Assembly: GCA_023450085.1 (NCBI GenBank)
Contig: JAEXHI010000031.1
Location: 425,191 to 489,190, forward strand
DNA from: Bacteroidota bacterium
GTDB taxonomy: Bacteria; Bacteroidota; Bacteroidia; Sphingobacteriales; Sphingobacteriaceae
DNA: 64,000 nt
Reading direction: 5' to 3'
The position numbers were made by a program, and so were the translations under genes. Within the stretch, counting starts at the first letter, position 1. Each line of letters begins with the position of its first letter. The notes below the pieces were generated by a model. It had not been told where the DNA came from and did no database searches. It saw only the letters and a list, made by a program, of their open reading frames with translations. Shown in pieces: positions 32,556 through 43,400 of the stretch.

Positions 32556-35500
32556 TTAGTGCTTTATTATTTTTTGGTAAGTCACCTTGTTGCCTATTTT
32601 GATATTTAAAATATAGGCTCCTGTTGGCATATTGTTCAAATCCAGTTTCAAAGCATTAACTCCCAATTCTATTTTATAAGCACTCTCGAATACTTTTTGA
32701 CCCGATATGTTATAAACTGAAATTCTAGCGTCACCTCTTTCCTTACTGTTGATGGACACTTCTAAATAACGATAGAAAGGATTTGGGAAAACACTCAGTT
32801 TCTCCGTAGCCAATTCAATAATTACCGGATGGGCAATATTGCCTAAAAGAGCATCTGTAGAGAAATCAACTGATTTAGTAGTGGCCTGAAGACTACCTCC
32901 TGTACCCAAGTACGCGGTAAGCGTCTCTTTTTTATCTCCAAAAAGAGTGATAAAAGCCAACTCCACGCCATCTACATTTTGGGTTTTAGCCTGTCCTCTC
33001 AGCTCCCCAACAGCGTTGTAAAATGAAAGGTCCTGATAGCCTTCTGGCAATTTTACCACCGCACTCATCGTATTTGCAAACTTGGCATATTCTTTAGCTA
33101 GTGGTACAAACTCATCTGTTACCGCAGCCACGGCCACACTGTTTTGTTTCACTCCAGTAGATAAAGTTGTTTTGGTGTTCAGTCGGTTCAAATATTCTGG
33201 GTAAGTGAATTTTTGAGCGATAGCGGTTTGCAACATATATCCTTCACCTGCTCTTAGGTAAGTTAAAGAGCCTTTCCATCCGCCAATAGTGCTATAAATG
33301 GCAAACAACGATTGCGACTTGATCACATCTCCATCACTTGCTTTTAGGTTAGCCAAGGCATCGGTAATTGGAATGTTTTTGGACACTACAAACGGCAACC
33401 AGTTCCACCCTGTGGTTAAATCAATAAACCAAGTATCTAAATTTACTGGCACTCCTTTAATATTCAGTTTTTGTGCGTTTTCTAATTTCACCTTGTACAT
33501 TCTATTGGTAAAAATTCCTCCGTTACTTGAAATGGTTCCAGCCCAACCACTGTTAGCTGGATTAGCGGCATCTGTTTGATAGGCATCAAATAGTGCAGGG
33601 GCATTGGATTTGATCAAATCTGAAGTGGTTAACGATAATGTTTTGGTCAATGCATTTAAGTTGCTAAACCTTGCATCGGTAACATTAAATGAGGTCCATG
33701 TCCAACCTTGATTAAAGCTAATTTGCTGCCCTGTGACATCAGTATTGGTGAAAATAGCTGGCTGGGTATAATTGCCAACAATTTGATCTGGCACATAAGA
33801 CATGGTGAAGTTACCATTCAACAACGCCTCTTTTAATTTGCCATCAGAAGCATCCCAAATATAGAACGACATTTCTTCGCCACTTACTTGATTGCTGTAA
33901 ACGGTTAGGTAAACGAAGTATTCTTTAAAAGTAGCATCGTAAATCACATTGCCCATTCCACGTACCTCGCCGTTGACCATAGCCACCACTTTGTCGTATA
34001 AATCATCGGTGAAAACATCGTTAATTTTTACTTTTCCAATGATATTCATCGACTGGCTGAACTTGCTAGGATCTAAGGTTAGTACGGGTTCTTTTTCTAA
34101 TACTCTTAAATCTAATTGGATTTTCTCATTATAGCCGTAACCTGTAGATAAAGACAAAACGGTATTGTAGTTTCCAATAGCCAAATCACTATCTACCGTT
34201 GCTTTTAAGGTCATCTTGGTATTTGGTGCAATAGAGCCCGAACTTGCCGACAGCGTTAACCAGCTAGGCAACTCAATGTTGTATGATTGTGTGGTACCTC
34301 CACGGTTAATAATGGTGATATCGAACGTCAGGTTTTCATTGGCTCTCTTCATTAAGCTCACTACATCCGTATGTCCTTCTACAAACCATTTGGTTGGATT
34401 TCTATTGATGAATGCCGTCCAAGTTACTGGCGATAGCTGTCTGTTATCTGCCATGTCGTTCAAGTTGGAAACCGTGATGTAAGCTACTTTTCCTTCTACC
34501 GTAGACCAGTCTGAAATTTGTGGGTTCAATACAATTTCATCGTTATTGATCACCGCGTTTACTACCATCGATTCGGTAGGGCGAAAAGGTTTAATGGCTG
34601 GCGTTTGATCTGAGAAAGCAAGCGATTTTCCATTTAATGAAGCATAACTGCTTTGCTTTTCGGTAGCGTTTACCGGATAATAATAAGCAGGACCGTTGGC
34701 ATTGCTTACCTCTGGTTTATTAAAGGTGGCATACAAAATCAATCCAGTAGCTTTATAATCTACCTCATGATATTGGTCGGCCTTGATCTGCTCGGCATTA
34801 CGGGCAGTTTCCCATAAGCTCAACTCGTCAAGCGTTCCTTTAAAATATTGGTCAATAACGGCCGAACCGAGCTTGCCTCTAGCGCCCACAAAAATACTGC
34901 TCGAAGAAAATCCACCTAAGTCTGTACTAGGGTACGATTCCATTTGGCTACCATCAACATACATTCTGATGGTACCGCTTCGGGTTAAGCTCATGGCAAT
35001 ATGATGCCAACTATTGTTGTTCACTTTCACATTACCAAAGGAGTAGGTTTTATTTTCTGCTTTCAGCTCCAATTTGCCATCCGTATTTAAGTTAATGGCC
35101 CATTTGTTTCTGTAGCCGTTGCTCTCTACATTATCGGTAGCATCGCCGTAACCGTTAGAGAATAGCGTAGCTACCCCTGTTTGGTCGGTTTTCATCCAAA
35201 ACGACATGGTCGCATCCATTTCCTTCGAAATAATCACTTTGGCAGCATCGGTAAAGGTTAAATGATTCGTTCCATCAAAAGCATAAGCGGTACCTTTCGG
35301 ATTGATATCCCAATTGGTATTGGCAATGGTTATATGTTTATATCTTGCCAAATCATTAGCCACCGTACCATTTCCTTCGTTCATTGGCCAATAGCCCAAA
35401 AGGTTCATTTCATTACCATTTAATACCAGGTTCATGTTGGCCGCCGAAGCTTCTCTGGTGATATAACGTTTCCAGAAACGGAGATCGTGAACATTCCCTT

Positions 35501-38500
35501 TAAAGGTATTGCCGCCCAATACAATTGAGTTTTCGTTAGTGAAGCTCAATTTTGTAGCCAGTGTGGTGGTTTTCTTTTCTATATCATTTTCTATGATGGT
35601 TAACTTACCGGCAGTAGCGTCATAAGAAAGTGTATAGTGGTTAAAGGTGCCATCTTTGGCAATGGTAGCGCTAATACTTTGCCCGCCAATGGTGTACTTC
35701 AGGTCACTATTGACCAACTCTACTTTAATGCCGCTGGTTTGGCTCAACAATGTTGAAGTTCCTGCCGGACTTGTATTTTTCAACCAAAACTCGATACTGA
35801 AATCTCCTGTAGTAATAGCTGGTTTACTAATGGTAGCCGTATTGTTAGTTCCATTAAAAGCCAGCGATACTTCATGTTTTACCGGACTTTGATTTTTTTG
35901 AACCAAGAATTCAAATTTGGTAACCGTACCATTCAACTTAACAGGTTCGCTAAATCTTAATTTTAAATCATCGCCGATGCCTAATGTACCATTAGTTGGT
36001 GTAGGGGTACCAAACAGCACAGGTGCGGTAAGGTCTACCTGGCCTTGTACCACTTGCGATTCGAAGGCGGTTAGATTATTACAATTGGTACGTGCCCTTA
36101 ATTCATACTGCCCGTTGGCTAAGCCCAAAGCGGCAATGTCCCACGAATAGTTCAGCTCAGTACCTACAATCATTTCGATATTGGTATCTCCGCCTGTATG
36201 AGCGGCATCGTAATCTTGCTGATTTTTATAATAGGTTCTTAAATTAATCCAATCTGGCGTACCTTTTAATCGGTATTCCAAACTAATTTTCTGGAAACTG
36301 GCAAAGCTGGTATTATAATCACCCAATTTGATATTCAAAGGCTTTGTATCTACACCTGAATAGGCCGTATTTCTGTTCATCAGCCAATTATTAGCCGGTG
36401 CCATTACTGTTACTGGCGAACATGCAGGCACAAAACTTGCCGAAACCAGTACACTGTCTACCGCATCCCCATCGCAAATTGATTGCAGCAAAACCTTGAT
36501 GTTTTTATAATCAAACTGATCTTGTTTTACTTTTTTTAAGGTCATGGTGTATTGCACCGTTTTACCTGCTGGGATATTGATAATAGTTCCATTAGGCTCA
36601 ATATTGATGGCTGCATTATCAGGATTGGTCGCTTGATCTACAGTTAGTAAAAACGAAACATCTTTATTGGCGGTGCTGGTGTTGCGAAGGTGAAGTACAA
36701 ATTCTGCATTTCTACCATCAAAAATGCCAGCTACATCTGCCGCCCCTACCGTAATTTCAGGTTTTTCTAAGGCAATAGTCGCTACTGATAATTCTAAACG
36801 TTGCGCATCTTCAAGCGGTACAATAGTAGCCGATGGATTAGTAACGTTAGCATGGGTAGGATTATAGAAATAAGACAATTGCGGTCCTTCGTATGGGCAG
36901 GAAGTTTGCCCACCTTTGGTGATAAAAATTGGGCCATTACCATCAAAAGCATTAATCACATCCACACTAAACATGTTGTTCGCGTCATTATCTTTCAGCG
37001 TATAACTTACGTTGGTGGTTTCCTCCTCTTCTTCGCCACTAGAGTTTCCAGATCCAGATCCGCTGGTGGTACTGGTTTCCACACCAAATCCAGTTTCGTT
37101 AAAGGTTGCCCCAACAGACGCTACCACAGATTCCTCTAACTGTAACTCGTAAGATTGAGAAGTGCCTGATAAACGGCCTGTTTGAAAACCTTTGGTAATT
37201 TCACCAACTCCGGCATCAAATGAGATGTTCTCAAAGAAGGTTGCATTCAACAAATCCTTCATTTTTTTGCCAGAGGCTGATAAAGTGCCCGTTTTGGGAT
37301 CTTTTAAACTTTCGATAATGGCGTTTAAAGATGCCTTTAACTTATCCTTGTCTTTTAATGCCTGATATTTGGACAACTCATTGTTCAGGATAATTTTTCT
37401 CCAAAGATTGATCGAAGACAAATAAGCGTTTTTCGTCAATACACCATTCTGATTTTCAATTAATGTTCCATCTTCAATTTGCTGAACAAATTCTTGGTAG
37501 CTTGGAATAATCTCATTCAGAATTTGATGCTGAGAGTAAATAAACAAGGTTTTTTCTGGTGCCTCGTTAAAGTACATCGCCTTGTTTACTTTTGGATATA
37601 GGTTGGTGGTCAACGTTTTGGTACCACTCACGTAACTCACCTTAATTGGAACCGAGTTAGCTACGGCAGACGCCGCCAAGTTGTTATAGGTTCCGTAATA
37701 TTGGTTGGCAGAAGTTCCGATGTATAAATCGGCATCGCCACCTACAAAGCTAGGATCATCACTGGTAGCAATCGTTTGGTTAAAACTGTAGGTGTTGGTT
37801 AATGATTTCCCGTTAGATGATGATTGGGACATAGTAATCCCAGTAGAAAGATCATTAGTGGTTTCTGTTTCCATTACGGGTCCCAGCATTCCACCGCCTA
37901 CGGTTAATTTAAAGCCCAACGAAACGGTTGTATTTACATCAGTACCATTACTTTTACTAGAACTGCTTTCTTTCGTAAAGCTGAAAGTAGAGCCTTTTTC
38001 TATTCGAGCGGAACTGCCAGAACCTGGTGGATCGCGTAAAATAAAATCAGGAATTTGTGGACCTGCGGTTACAAAAGTTTGCGAACCATCGGCCACGCCT
38101 CCCATCAAAATACCATCGGTTTTATAACCAGTAATAGGATAATCGGTACCGTTAGACCTGTATTTTAGATCAATGGTTCTTTTAAAACCCGTCGCTTCAT
38201 CGGTGTTAGGCATCCCTCCTTTAAAGGTATAAATGAGTATGCTTGGATCTTTTGAAGAAACTTCTATTTTTTCACTGTTTTCTAAGGCAAGGTTATTGGT
38301 TACCACTAAAGTGCCACCTTCTACAGGAACGGTGGTTACCACTGGTACAGTAGCGCTATTGTCGTAGTTATTATAAATTTCCTGACCTTGTACTTCTATT
38401 TTATAGTCTCCAAATTGGCTATAAACTGGGGTAGTTTGCGCTGAAGTAATGGTATAGTTGATGCCATTCATCAATATGCTTTGATCAGAGTTTTGGCTCA

Positions 38501-41192
38501 ATACCTTTTGTACAGGCGTAGCAATATGGGTAAACTTTAATACTTCCTGATAAGGTTGGCCCGTAATGGTGTCTTTACCCTGAATAAACTTTGGATATTG
38601 TACGGGTTTGATGGTCGTAAAGTTGATGACCCTATCTGCATCCAACATCGGTTTGTTATCTGGATTTTTACCGCTGGTAAAATGCAAATCGTTTTGCGAT
38701 AACATATAGCTCAATGGCAATAACGACACGCGGTATTCGCCAGTCTGCACATTGGTGATAAAGCTGGTTTTATACTCTGGCGTAACACTAGTGGCACCTG
38801 TAGGCAAATAGCCCAAGGTAAGTTGTGCTTTACCAATGTTGTTTTCGGAAGTATAAACCGTTGTTTTACTTACTCCTGAAGCATCTTTATAATTATAGGT
38901 CTTTTTACCATCGTAACCAAAGCCAATGGTTTTATCGGCTTGTGCGGTTCCACCAACTACACGACCAACTACAATTACCTTGGTGTTATCGATAAAGGTG
39001 ATGGGTTCATCGCGGTCTTCATAAAAATCCTGATAAGTATTGGTCACCGTAGTTACACCGTTTACTACTGAAGTAGTTTTTGCGGGATATCTACCGTCGT
39101 AGGCAAAGGTGTGACCATCTTTAGTCAGCGTGATGGCATGTTGGCCAATAGGCACTTGTACTGTAAACCTACCATCAATATCTGTTTGTACTGGCGCATT
39201 ATTGGCATCAATAGCTTGCACCCCATCTATACTTACAAAAGCGCCTGGAACAGGAATTTGAGCATATCTATTCAACTTGGTAATTTTACCTGTAGCGTCC
39301 TTTTCTGCCCAATATTCTCCTTTTTGATATTTTAAGTTGCCTTTTACGTAGGCATTGTAAGCTTCATCTTCCTTAATATCACCAGTAATTGGCGCATCAG
39401 CAGTGATTGGAAAAACACCTCTACTATCGTAAACCGCATGTCCTTTAAATACAAAAGATGATTTATCGGTAAAATCGATTTTATTCACTACCGTGGAACC
39501 TACACCCAAAAATGCTAACTGCTGCTTAGGGTTAAATTCGTGTTTTCCTAAAGAAGGCACAATGGTGAAAGAATCGCCATTCCCTTTGTAAGGTATTGCC
39601 GAAATCACATAGTTACCAAATTCGTCGGTTACCCCCAAAACACCCAATTGGGTATTGGTTGGAATGTTGTTACCCGTATTATCGAATTTAGGTGTATTTG
39701 CTGTTGTTAATGCCGAATTGCTCAGTTTTGCATTATTACCGTGATAGTTGAAGCCTGTATGTGCCAAATCATAGGCATAATCGCCTATACTTTCATTAGC
39801 ACTGATATAAGTATGTAGAAATGCCTCGTTACCGTTTAAATAACGACGATAATCCCTTTTGATTTGAGAGGGAGTCAATGCCGTTTCCCATATCCTAAAC
39901 TCATCTAAGTAAGTAGGTTCTCCACCACCCATTAAAAAGTGGGTCCAGCTTTGGGGCTGACCACTAGCTGTGGTATTTAGCTTAACGATATTGCTGGCGA
40001 TATCCAATCTGATGGCTGGCAGTCCTTTTTTCGCTAAAATGTTGGTCATTTTAGTTCTGTAAGCGGCATCCATCAAACGACCGTTGATGTAAAACTCTAC
40101 CGTTTTGTTATCCCTAATGACTGCGCTACAATGAACAAATGAGGTACTAATATTATCTATTGGTACTAAAATATCTTCTCCCGCATTGTCTATTTCACCA
40201 CTTGGATAGTAAGCAAAAAGCGCAATGTATGCACTTCCTACAGTCAATTGCAAAAACCTTTCTGGAGCCGCTGATCCACCTCTCCAATTTTGTACGTCAG
40301 TCCAAGCACCAAATGTTAAGTTTTCGTTGGCGTCGCTTTGCAACTTATATAAAGAAACACCAGCTCTCCATGTGGATAAAGCATTTTGTGGTTTAAGCCA
40401 CGTTTGGAGCGTAATTGAATCTTTTAATCCTTTGTGTAATCTGGGTACAGAAACGTAACCAGCACCTGGCACATTCAATGAGCTTCCAAATCGAAGTTGG
40501 GCACCAGTGGGATTGGCAGTTACCAATACATCTTTAACAGGGTTTCCACCAGTAAAACTGATATTACCTGTAACTACCCCTGTAGGATTTCGGTAACCGA
40601 TACCCGTAATATAAGTTGTGTATGGAATTTCCAGACCATCAACCTCCACTCCTTTTGCAGCTACTTTATAGCGATAAAGTTTACCACCTTCCACATTATT
40701 GTCTGAAAAGGTTCCTGCATCTGCGGGCAGGGTCTTTAGGGCTTTGCCCCAGTTCGGATTTTGACTATCGATGTCATCAGAGCGATAAATAGAGATGCTA
40801 ACGATCTTCTCACGGTTTTGTTTAATATCCCAGTTGAGTTCTATTCGATCACTGAAATAACCTTTAGATACCGTGAAAGCATCTTCAGAAAAGGTATTGT
40901 AACGATACCTGATCCCCCAAGGGAAACCTAAATCTTGCTTATAGTATTGCTTTGGATTATTGGCATAAGGGGCATCAGTTACCCCCATATAAGGCATACC
41001 TACTTGTATACCCACACTTTTGATGGTAATTGTTTTGTTTACACCGTTTACCGAGGTGGTAATGGTGTTTCCCAAATTATCTTTTTGAGAAGAAGCCGCT
41101 CCAATCACGGTAGCCACTCCCTTCTGCTCCTGAGCAAACGAGGTACTGACACTTAATAGGATTAAGCACAGTACAAGAATATAATTCTTCAT
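32556..41192 (-). CDS. Giant secreted LamG-repeat protein with type A T9SS sorting domain
   Basis: The 2878-residue protein has a signal peptide (about 1-20). LamG/concanavalin-like domains lie at about 232-447 (ending DEFRIWETALTPSQIKRDY), 1772-1935 and 1969-2155 (with LDELSLWETARNAEQIKAD). Between the first two are carboxypeptidase-like beta modules and a helical stretch around 1260-1350. An SbsA-type Ig segment (about 1745-1770, LRFSEPVKLNG) precedes LamG2. A domain shared with the 304-residue neighbour sits near 2380-2490. The last 80 residues (LSVFPNPFYRYLEVSI, YNISGQKVFES, PTGAYILNIKIG, KIIKH) are a type A sorting domain. It should be exported through the type IX system to the surface or medium. 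Ligand unknown; LamG suggests glycan or matrix binding. Confidence 0.88.
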   Translation of the reverse strand: MKNYILVLCLILLSVSTSFAQEQKGVATVIGAASSQKDNLGNTITTSVNGVNKTITIKSVGIQVGMPYMGVTDAPYANNPKQYYKQDLGFPWGIRYRYNTFSEDAFTVSKGYFSDRIELNWDIKQNREKIVSISIYRSDDIDSQNPNWGKALKTLPADAGTFSDNNVEGGKLYRYKVAAKGVEVDGLEIPYTTYITGIGYRNPTGVVTGNISFTGGNPVKDVLVTANPTGAQLRFGSSLNVPGAGYVSVPRLHKGLKDSITLQTWLKPQNALSTWRAGVSLYKLQSDANENLTFGAWTDVQNWRGGSAAPERFLQLTVGSAYIALFAYYPSGEIDNAGEDILVPIDNISTSFVHCSAVIRDNKTVEFYINGRLMDAAYRTKMTNILAKKGLPAIRLDIASNIVKLNTTASGQPQSWTHFLMGGGEPTYLDEFRIWETALTPSQIKRDYRRYLNGNEAFLHTYISANESIGDYAYDLAHTGFNYHGNNAKLSNSALTTANTPKFDNTGNNIPTNTQLGVLGVTDEFGNYVISAIPYKGNGDSFTIVPSLGKHEFNPKQQLAFLGVGSTVVNKIDFTDKSSFVFKGHAVYDSRGVFPITADAPITGDIKEDEAYNAYVKGNLKYQKGEYWAEKDATGKITKLNRYAQIPVPGAFVSIDGVQAIDANNAPVQTDIDGRFTVQVPIGQHAITLTKDGHTFAYDGRYPAKTTSVVNGVTTVTNTYQDFYEDRDEPITFIDNTKVIVVGRVVGGTAQADKTIGFGYDGKKTYNYKDASGVSKTTVYTSENNIGKAQLTLGYLPTGATSVTPEYKTSFITNVQTGEYRVSLLPLSYMLSQNDLHFTSGKNPDNKPMLDADRVINFTTIKPVQYPKFIQGKDTITGQPYQEVLKFTHIATPVQKVLSQNSDQSILMNGINYTITSAQTTPVYSQFGDYKIEVQGQEIYNNYDNSATVPVVTTVPVEGGTLVVTNNLALENSEKIEVSSKDPSILIYTFKGGMPNTDEATGFKRTIDLKYRSNGTDYPITGYKTDGILMGGVADGSQTFVTAGPQIPDFILRDPPGSGSSARIEKGSTFSFTKESSSSKSNGTDVNTTVSLGFKLTVGGGMLGPVMETETTNDLSTGITMSQSSSNGKSLTNTYSFNQTIATSDDPSFVGGDADLYIGTSANQYYGTYNNLAASAVANSVPIKVSYVSGTKTLTTNLYPKVNKAMYFNEAPEKTLFIYSQHQILNEIIPSYQEFVQQIEDGTLIENQNGVLTKNAYLSSINLWRKIILNNELSKYQALKDKDKLKASLNAIIESLKDPKTGTLSASGKKMKDLLNATFFENISFDAGVGEITKGFQTGRLSGTSQSYELQLEESVVASVGATFNETGFGVETSTTSGSGSGNSSGEEEEETTNVSYTLKDNDANNMFSVDVINAFDGNGPIFITKGGQTSCPYEGPQLSYFYNPTHANVTNPSATIVPLEDAQRLELSVATIALEKPEITVGAADVAGIFDGRNAEFVLHLRNTSTANKDVSFLLTVDQATNPDNAAINIEPNGTIINIPAGKTVQYTMTLKKVKQDQFDYKNIKVLLQSICDGDAVDSVLVSASFVPACSPVTVMAPANNWLMNRNTAYSGVDTKPLNIKLGDYNTSFASFQKISLEYRLKGTPDWINLRTYYKNQQDYDAAHTGGDTNIEMIVGTELNYSWDIAALGLANGQYELRARTNCNNLTAFESQVVQGQVDLTAPVLFGTPTPTNGTLGIGDDLKLRFSEPVKLNGTVTKFEFLVQKNQSPVKHEVSLAFNGTNNTATISKPAITTGDFSIEFWLKNTSPAGTSTLLSQTSGIKVELVNSDLKYTIGGQSISATIAKDGTFNHYTLSYDATAGKLTIIENDIEKKTTTLATKLSFTNENSIVLGGNTFKGNVHDLRFWKRYITREASAANMNLVLNGNEMNLLGYWPMNEGNGTVANDLARYKHITIANTNWDINPKGTAYAFDGTNHLTFTDAAKVIISKEMDATMSFWMKTDQTGVATLFSNGYGDATDNVESNGYRNKWAINLNTDGKLELKAENKTYSFGNVKVNNNSWHHIAMSLTRSGTIRMYVDGSQMESYPSTDLGGFSSSSIFVGARGKLGSAVIDQYFKGTLDELSLWETARNAEQIKADQYHEVDYKATGLILYATFNKPEVSNANGPAYYYPVNATEKQSSYASLNGKSLAFSDQTPAIKPFRPTESMVVNAVINNDEIVLNPQISDWSTVEGKVAYITVSNLNDMADNRQLSPVTWTAFINRNPTKWFVEGHTDVVSLMKRANENLTFDITIINRGGTTQSYNIELPSWLTLSASSGSIAPNTKMTLKATVDSDLAIGNYNTVLSLSTGYGYNEKIQLDLRVLEKEPVLTLDPSKFSQSMNIIGKVKINDVFTDDLYDKVVAMVNGEVRGMGNVIYDATFKEYFVYLTVYSNQVSGEEMSFYIWDASDGKLKEALLNGNFTMSYVPDQIVGNYTQPAIFTNTDVTGQQISFNQGWTWTSFNVTDARFSNLNALTKTLSLTTSDLIKSNAPALFDAYQTDAANPANSGWAGTISSNGGIFTNRMYKVKLENAQKLNIKGVPVNLDTWFIDLTTGWNWLPFVVSKNIPITDALANLKASDGDVIKSQSLFAIYSTIGGWKGSLTYLRAGEGYMLQTAIAQKFTYPEYLNRLNTKTTLSTGVKQNSVAVAAVTDEFVPLAKEYAKFANTMSAVVKLPEGYQDLSFYNAVGELRGQAKTQNVDGVELAFITLFGDKKETLTAYLGTGGSLQATTKSVDFSTDALLGNIAHPVIIELATEKLSVFPNPFYRYLEVSINSKERGDARISVYNISGQKVFESAYKIELGVNALKLDLNNMPTGAYILNIKIGNKVTYQKIIKH

Positions 41193-41235
41193 TATGAAAA
41201 TTATTTAGCTAATAAAAAGGTTAAAAAACCCAGAA

Positions 41236-42111
41236 TTATATTTTGATGATGTAGTTTACCCCGTAGTTGATAGGACGGGTTTCTGTTCCTCCAGTTGCTG
41301 CCGTGTTACCAGAAACATTATGGATGTGGTCACCGTCGGTACTTGATCTCAACCATCTATTATCAGGCCCATCGATATCATGTCCCAAGCCATTAAGGTT
41401 ATTACCTTTACTGTTATTATAATCATCATTACCAAAACCTGTGGTATGGCTATGCGAACCATTGTTACTGGTATTTAAATTAACCCCATGCAAGTGAGCT
41501 TTGATATCGTCTTGTTGAATATTTTTTAAAGCAGGACCACTTCTTCCATTACCATCGCCTGCTCCGCGTAAAAACATAGCTCGTAAGTCTGGCGTAGTGG
41601 TACTACCTAACAAAGCCTTCAGATTTGCATTGGTGGGATTATCAGTAAAGGCACTGCCATCACAAAGCAACCAACCTTTTGGAGCAGTTGTTCCTATAAA
41701 TGGCATAATAGCACCTGTAGGCACACCATTTTGCGCATAAATGGAATAAGGAACGGCTTGAAGTTTTTCATTAGAGAAAACAACACTTCCTTGTGACACT
41801 TTTAAATAAGTGGTTTGCGAACCTATTTGAGTATACAGTGATTGATCAATGTCTAACACATAAGAGAAAACGCCGAAGTTATCTGTTTTTACATTGGCTG
41901 TTTTGGTCAAAATAGCTTGCTCGCTATTACCTGTTCCCAAATAATAGATGATAAAGGAAAGTCCCAATTGATCAACATTAGCTATCGCCGCATTCGTTTC
42001 GTCCCTAGCAATTCCCTGGATTGAAATTCCAGAAGAAGTTACATTCGACTGTGCAAAAGCATCCGAAATAAAACCAATCACAACTAATAAAACAAAGTAG
42101 AGTTTTTTCAT
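41236..42111 (-). CDS. Secreted protein with phage tail collar domain
   Basis: The 291-residue protein has a signal peptide (about 1-20). The first half is a beta domain; residues about 132-185 (PTGAIMPFIGTTAPKGWLLC, then DGSAF and LRAMFLRGAGD) are a tail collar motif. The C-terminal part is rich in His, Asn and Gly (GSHSHTTGFGND, DGDHIHNVSG) and ends in RPINYGVNYIIKI, the usual collar C-terminus. Despite the name, no phage genes are nearby; Bacteroidota use such proteins as exported surface modules. It is the first gene of the minus-strand operon, 43 bases before the giant LamG gene. Confidence 0.83.
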   Translation of the reverse strand: MKKLYFVLLVVIGFISDAFAQSNVTSSGISIQGIARDETNAAIANVDQLGLSFIIYYLGTGNSEQAILTKTANVKTDNFGVFSYVLDIDQSLYTQIGSQTTYLKVSQGSVVFSNEKLQAVPYSIYAQNGVPTGAIMPFIGTTAPKGWLLCDGSAFTDNPTNANLKALLGSTTTPDLRAMFLRGAGDGNGRSGPALKNIQQDDIKAHLHGVNLNTSNNGSHSHTTGFGNDDYNNSKGNNLNGLGHDIDGPDNRWLRSSTDGDHIHNVSGNTAATGGTETRPINYGVNYIIKI

Positions 42112-42222
42112 ATTTTTCTTCTAATTTTTAAACTTTGGCGTAAAAGAAAATAAAGATTAAATCAATTAGGAATAACGCCATCAGAATGTCTATATTCGTT
42201 ACATATTTTGAATATTTGACAC

Positions 42223-43395
42223 ATGTTTTTAGACGTATTCTCTCTGCTGATAGGCTTCTTATGTCTCTTTGTTGTCCTCCTTATTCTCTTCAATCAGAAA
42301 CCAAATCGAATCACTAATGGCTACCTTATTGCCATTTTAATGGTGGTTGGTTTGCAGCGTTTTCTATATGCCATAGAGGCTTTGGGATTCACTCATAAAA
42401 CCTATAGTCCATTACATATCAAACCGCTGCTGGCTTTCTATATCGTACCTATCTACTACCTATTTTTTAGCAGATTAATTCAAGGTGCTGGGCTTCTGAA
42501 AAAAGAGCTGTTACATTTTATTTTTCCATCCATATTAATTGTGGTCAATTTGGCTTTTGCCAGCTATACGGTTAACCGCTCGATCTATTTGTGTTATACG
42601 ATTATTTACTTCTTATTGATCCTTGTGATGACACGGAAGTTCATCTATCGGAAAAACCTGTCGATACTTGATAAAATGAGCTATCCAGCCATCAAAAAAT
42701 GGGTGATGTTAATGCTGGCCCTCACCTTATTATTATTTGTATACTCTAATTATATTTCATTTCAGGATTTATCCAATCAAATGGATTTAAAGGCCTTCTA
42801 CAGGTATTCTTCTTTGGTTTGGCTTGGAGTGATCATTTACATGTTTAAAAATCCGGTCATCATCTTTGGAGAACATACCTTTTTAAAGAATATACAATCG
42901 AATGAACATCAGGATTTTCAAATATGGAGCCACAGGTCATTGAAATCCATAGAGGAAAGGGACAAAATAGTACATCAAACCATTTTCAAAAGAGTTGATA
43001 CTATTATCATGGAAATTAAGACCCTGCAGCAATCGGCAGAAGTACTTTCTAAAACGACCTTAAATGCAGAGAGTTTAGCAAAGGCCTTAAAAACACCTAA
43101 AAGACACCTCGATTTTATTTTCAAATATCATTGCCTTTACTCTGTTAACGATTTCAGCAATTTGGTTAAGGTTAATTATGCGCTATCCTTGATCAATGAA
43201 GGATATCTTGAAAAGTATACCGTAGCTTCTTTGGGAGAAAAATGCTTGTTTAATTCGAGGTTCACCTTTTCAAAAAACTTTAAAAAATTTGTAGGGGTAT
43301 CTGTGAGCGATTATGTAAGCAATACGGGCATTGATGTGGAAAAGCTTGATCAGGTGATGCAAAAAAGCAATACGGTTCATTCTGCTTCGGTTTGA
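42223..43395 (+). CDS. Membrane-bound AraC-type regulator (7TM plus HTH)
   Basis: The 390-residue protein has about seven hydrophobic helices in residues 1-220 and an AraC-type DNA-binding part at about 285-375 (SLAKALKTPKRHLDFIFKYH, then YTVASLGEKCLFNSRFTFSK and FKKFVGVSVSDYV). It is transcribed away from the tail-collar/LamG operon across 111 bases and is the best candidate for its regulator. The two 7TM-AraC proteins of the window share layout but little obvious sequence. Confidence 0.85.
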   Translation: MFLDVFSLLIGFLCLFVVLLILFNQKPNRITNGYLIAILMVVGLQRFLYAIEALGFTHKTYSPLHIKPLLAFYIVPIYYLFFSRLIQGAGLLKKELLHFIFPSILIVVNLAFASYTVNRSIYLCYTIIYFLLILVMTRKFIYRKNLSILDKMSYPAIKKWVMLMLALTLLLFVYSNYISFQDLSNQMDLKAFYRYSSLVWLGVIIYMFKNPVIIFGEHTFLKNIQSNEHQDFQIWSHRSLKSIEERDKIVHQTIFKRVDTIIMEIKTLQQSAEVLSKTTLNAESLAKALKTPKRHLDFIFKYHCLYSVNDFSNLVKVNYALSLINEGYLEKYTVASLGEKCLFNSRFTFSKNFKKFVGVSVSDYVSNTGIDVEKLDQVMQKSNTVHSASV

Positions 43396-43400
43396 TTGAT

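Noticed and set aside
41236..42111. Prophage tail gene
   Set aside because: The tail-collar domain stands behind a signal peptide in an operon of secreted proteins; no capsid, terminase, portal or integrase genes are near.
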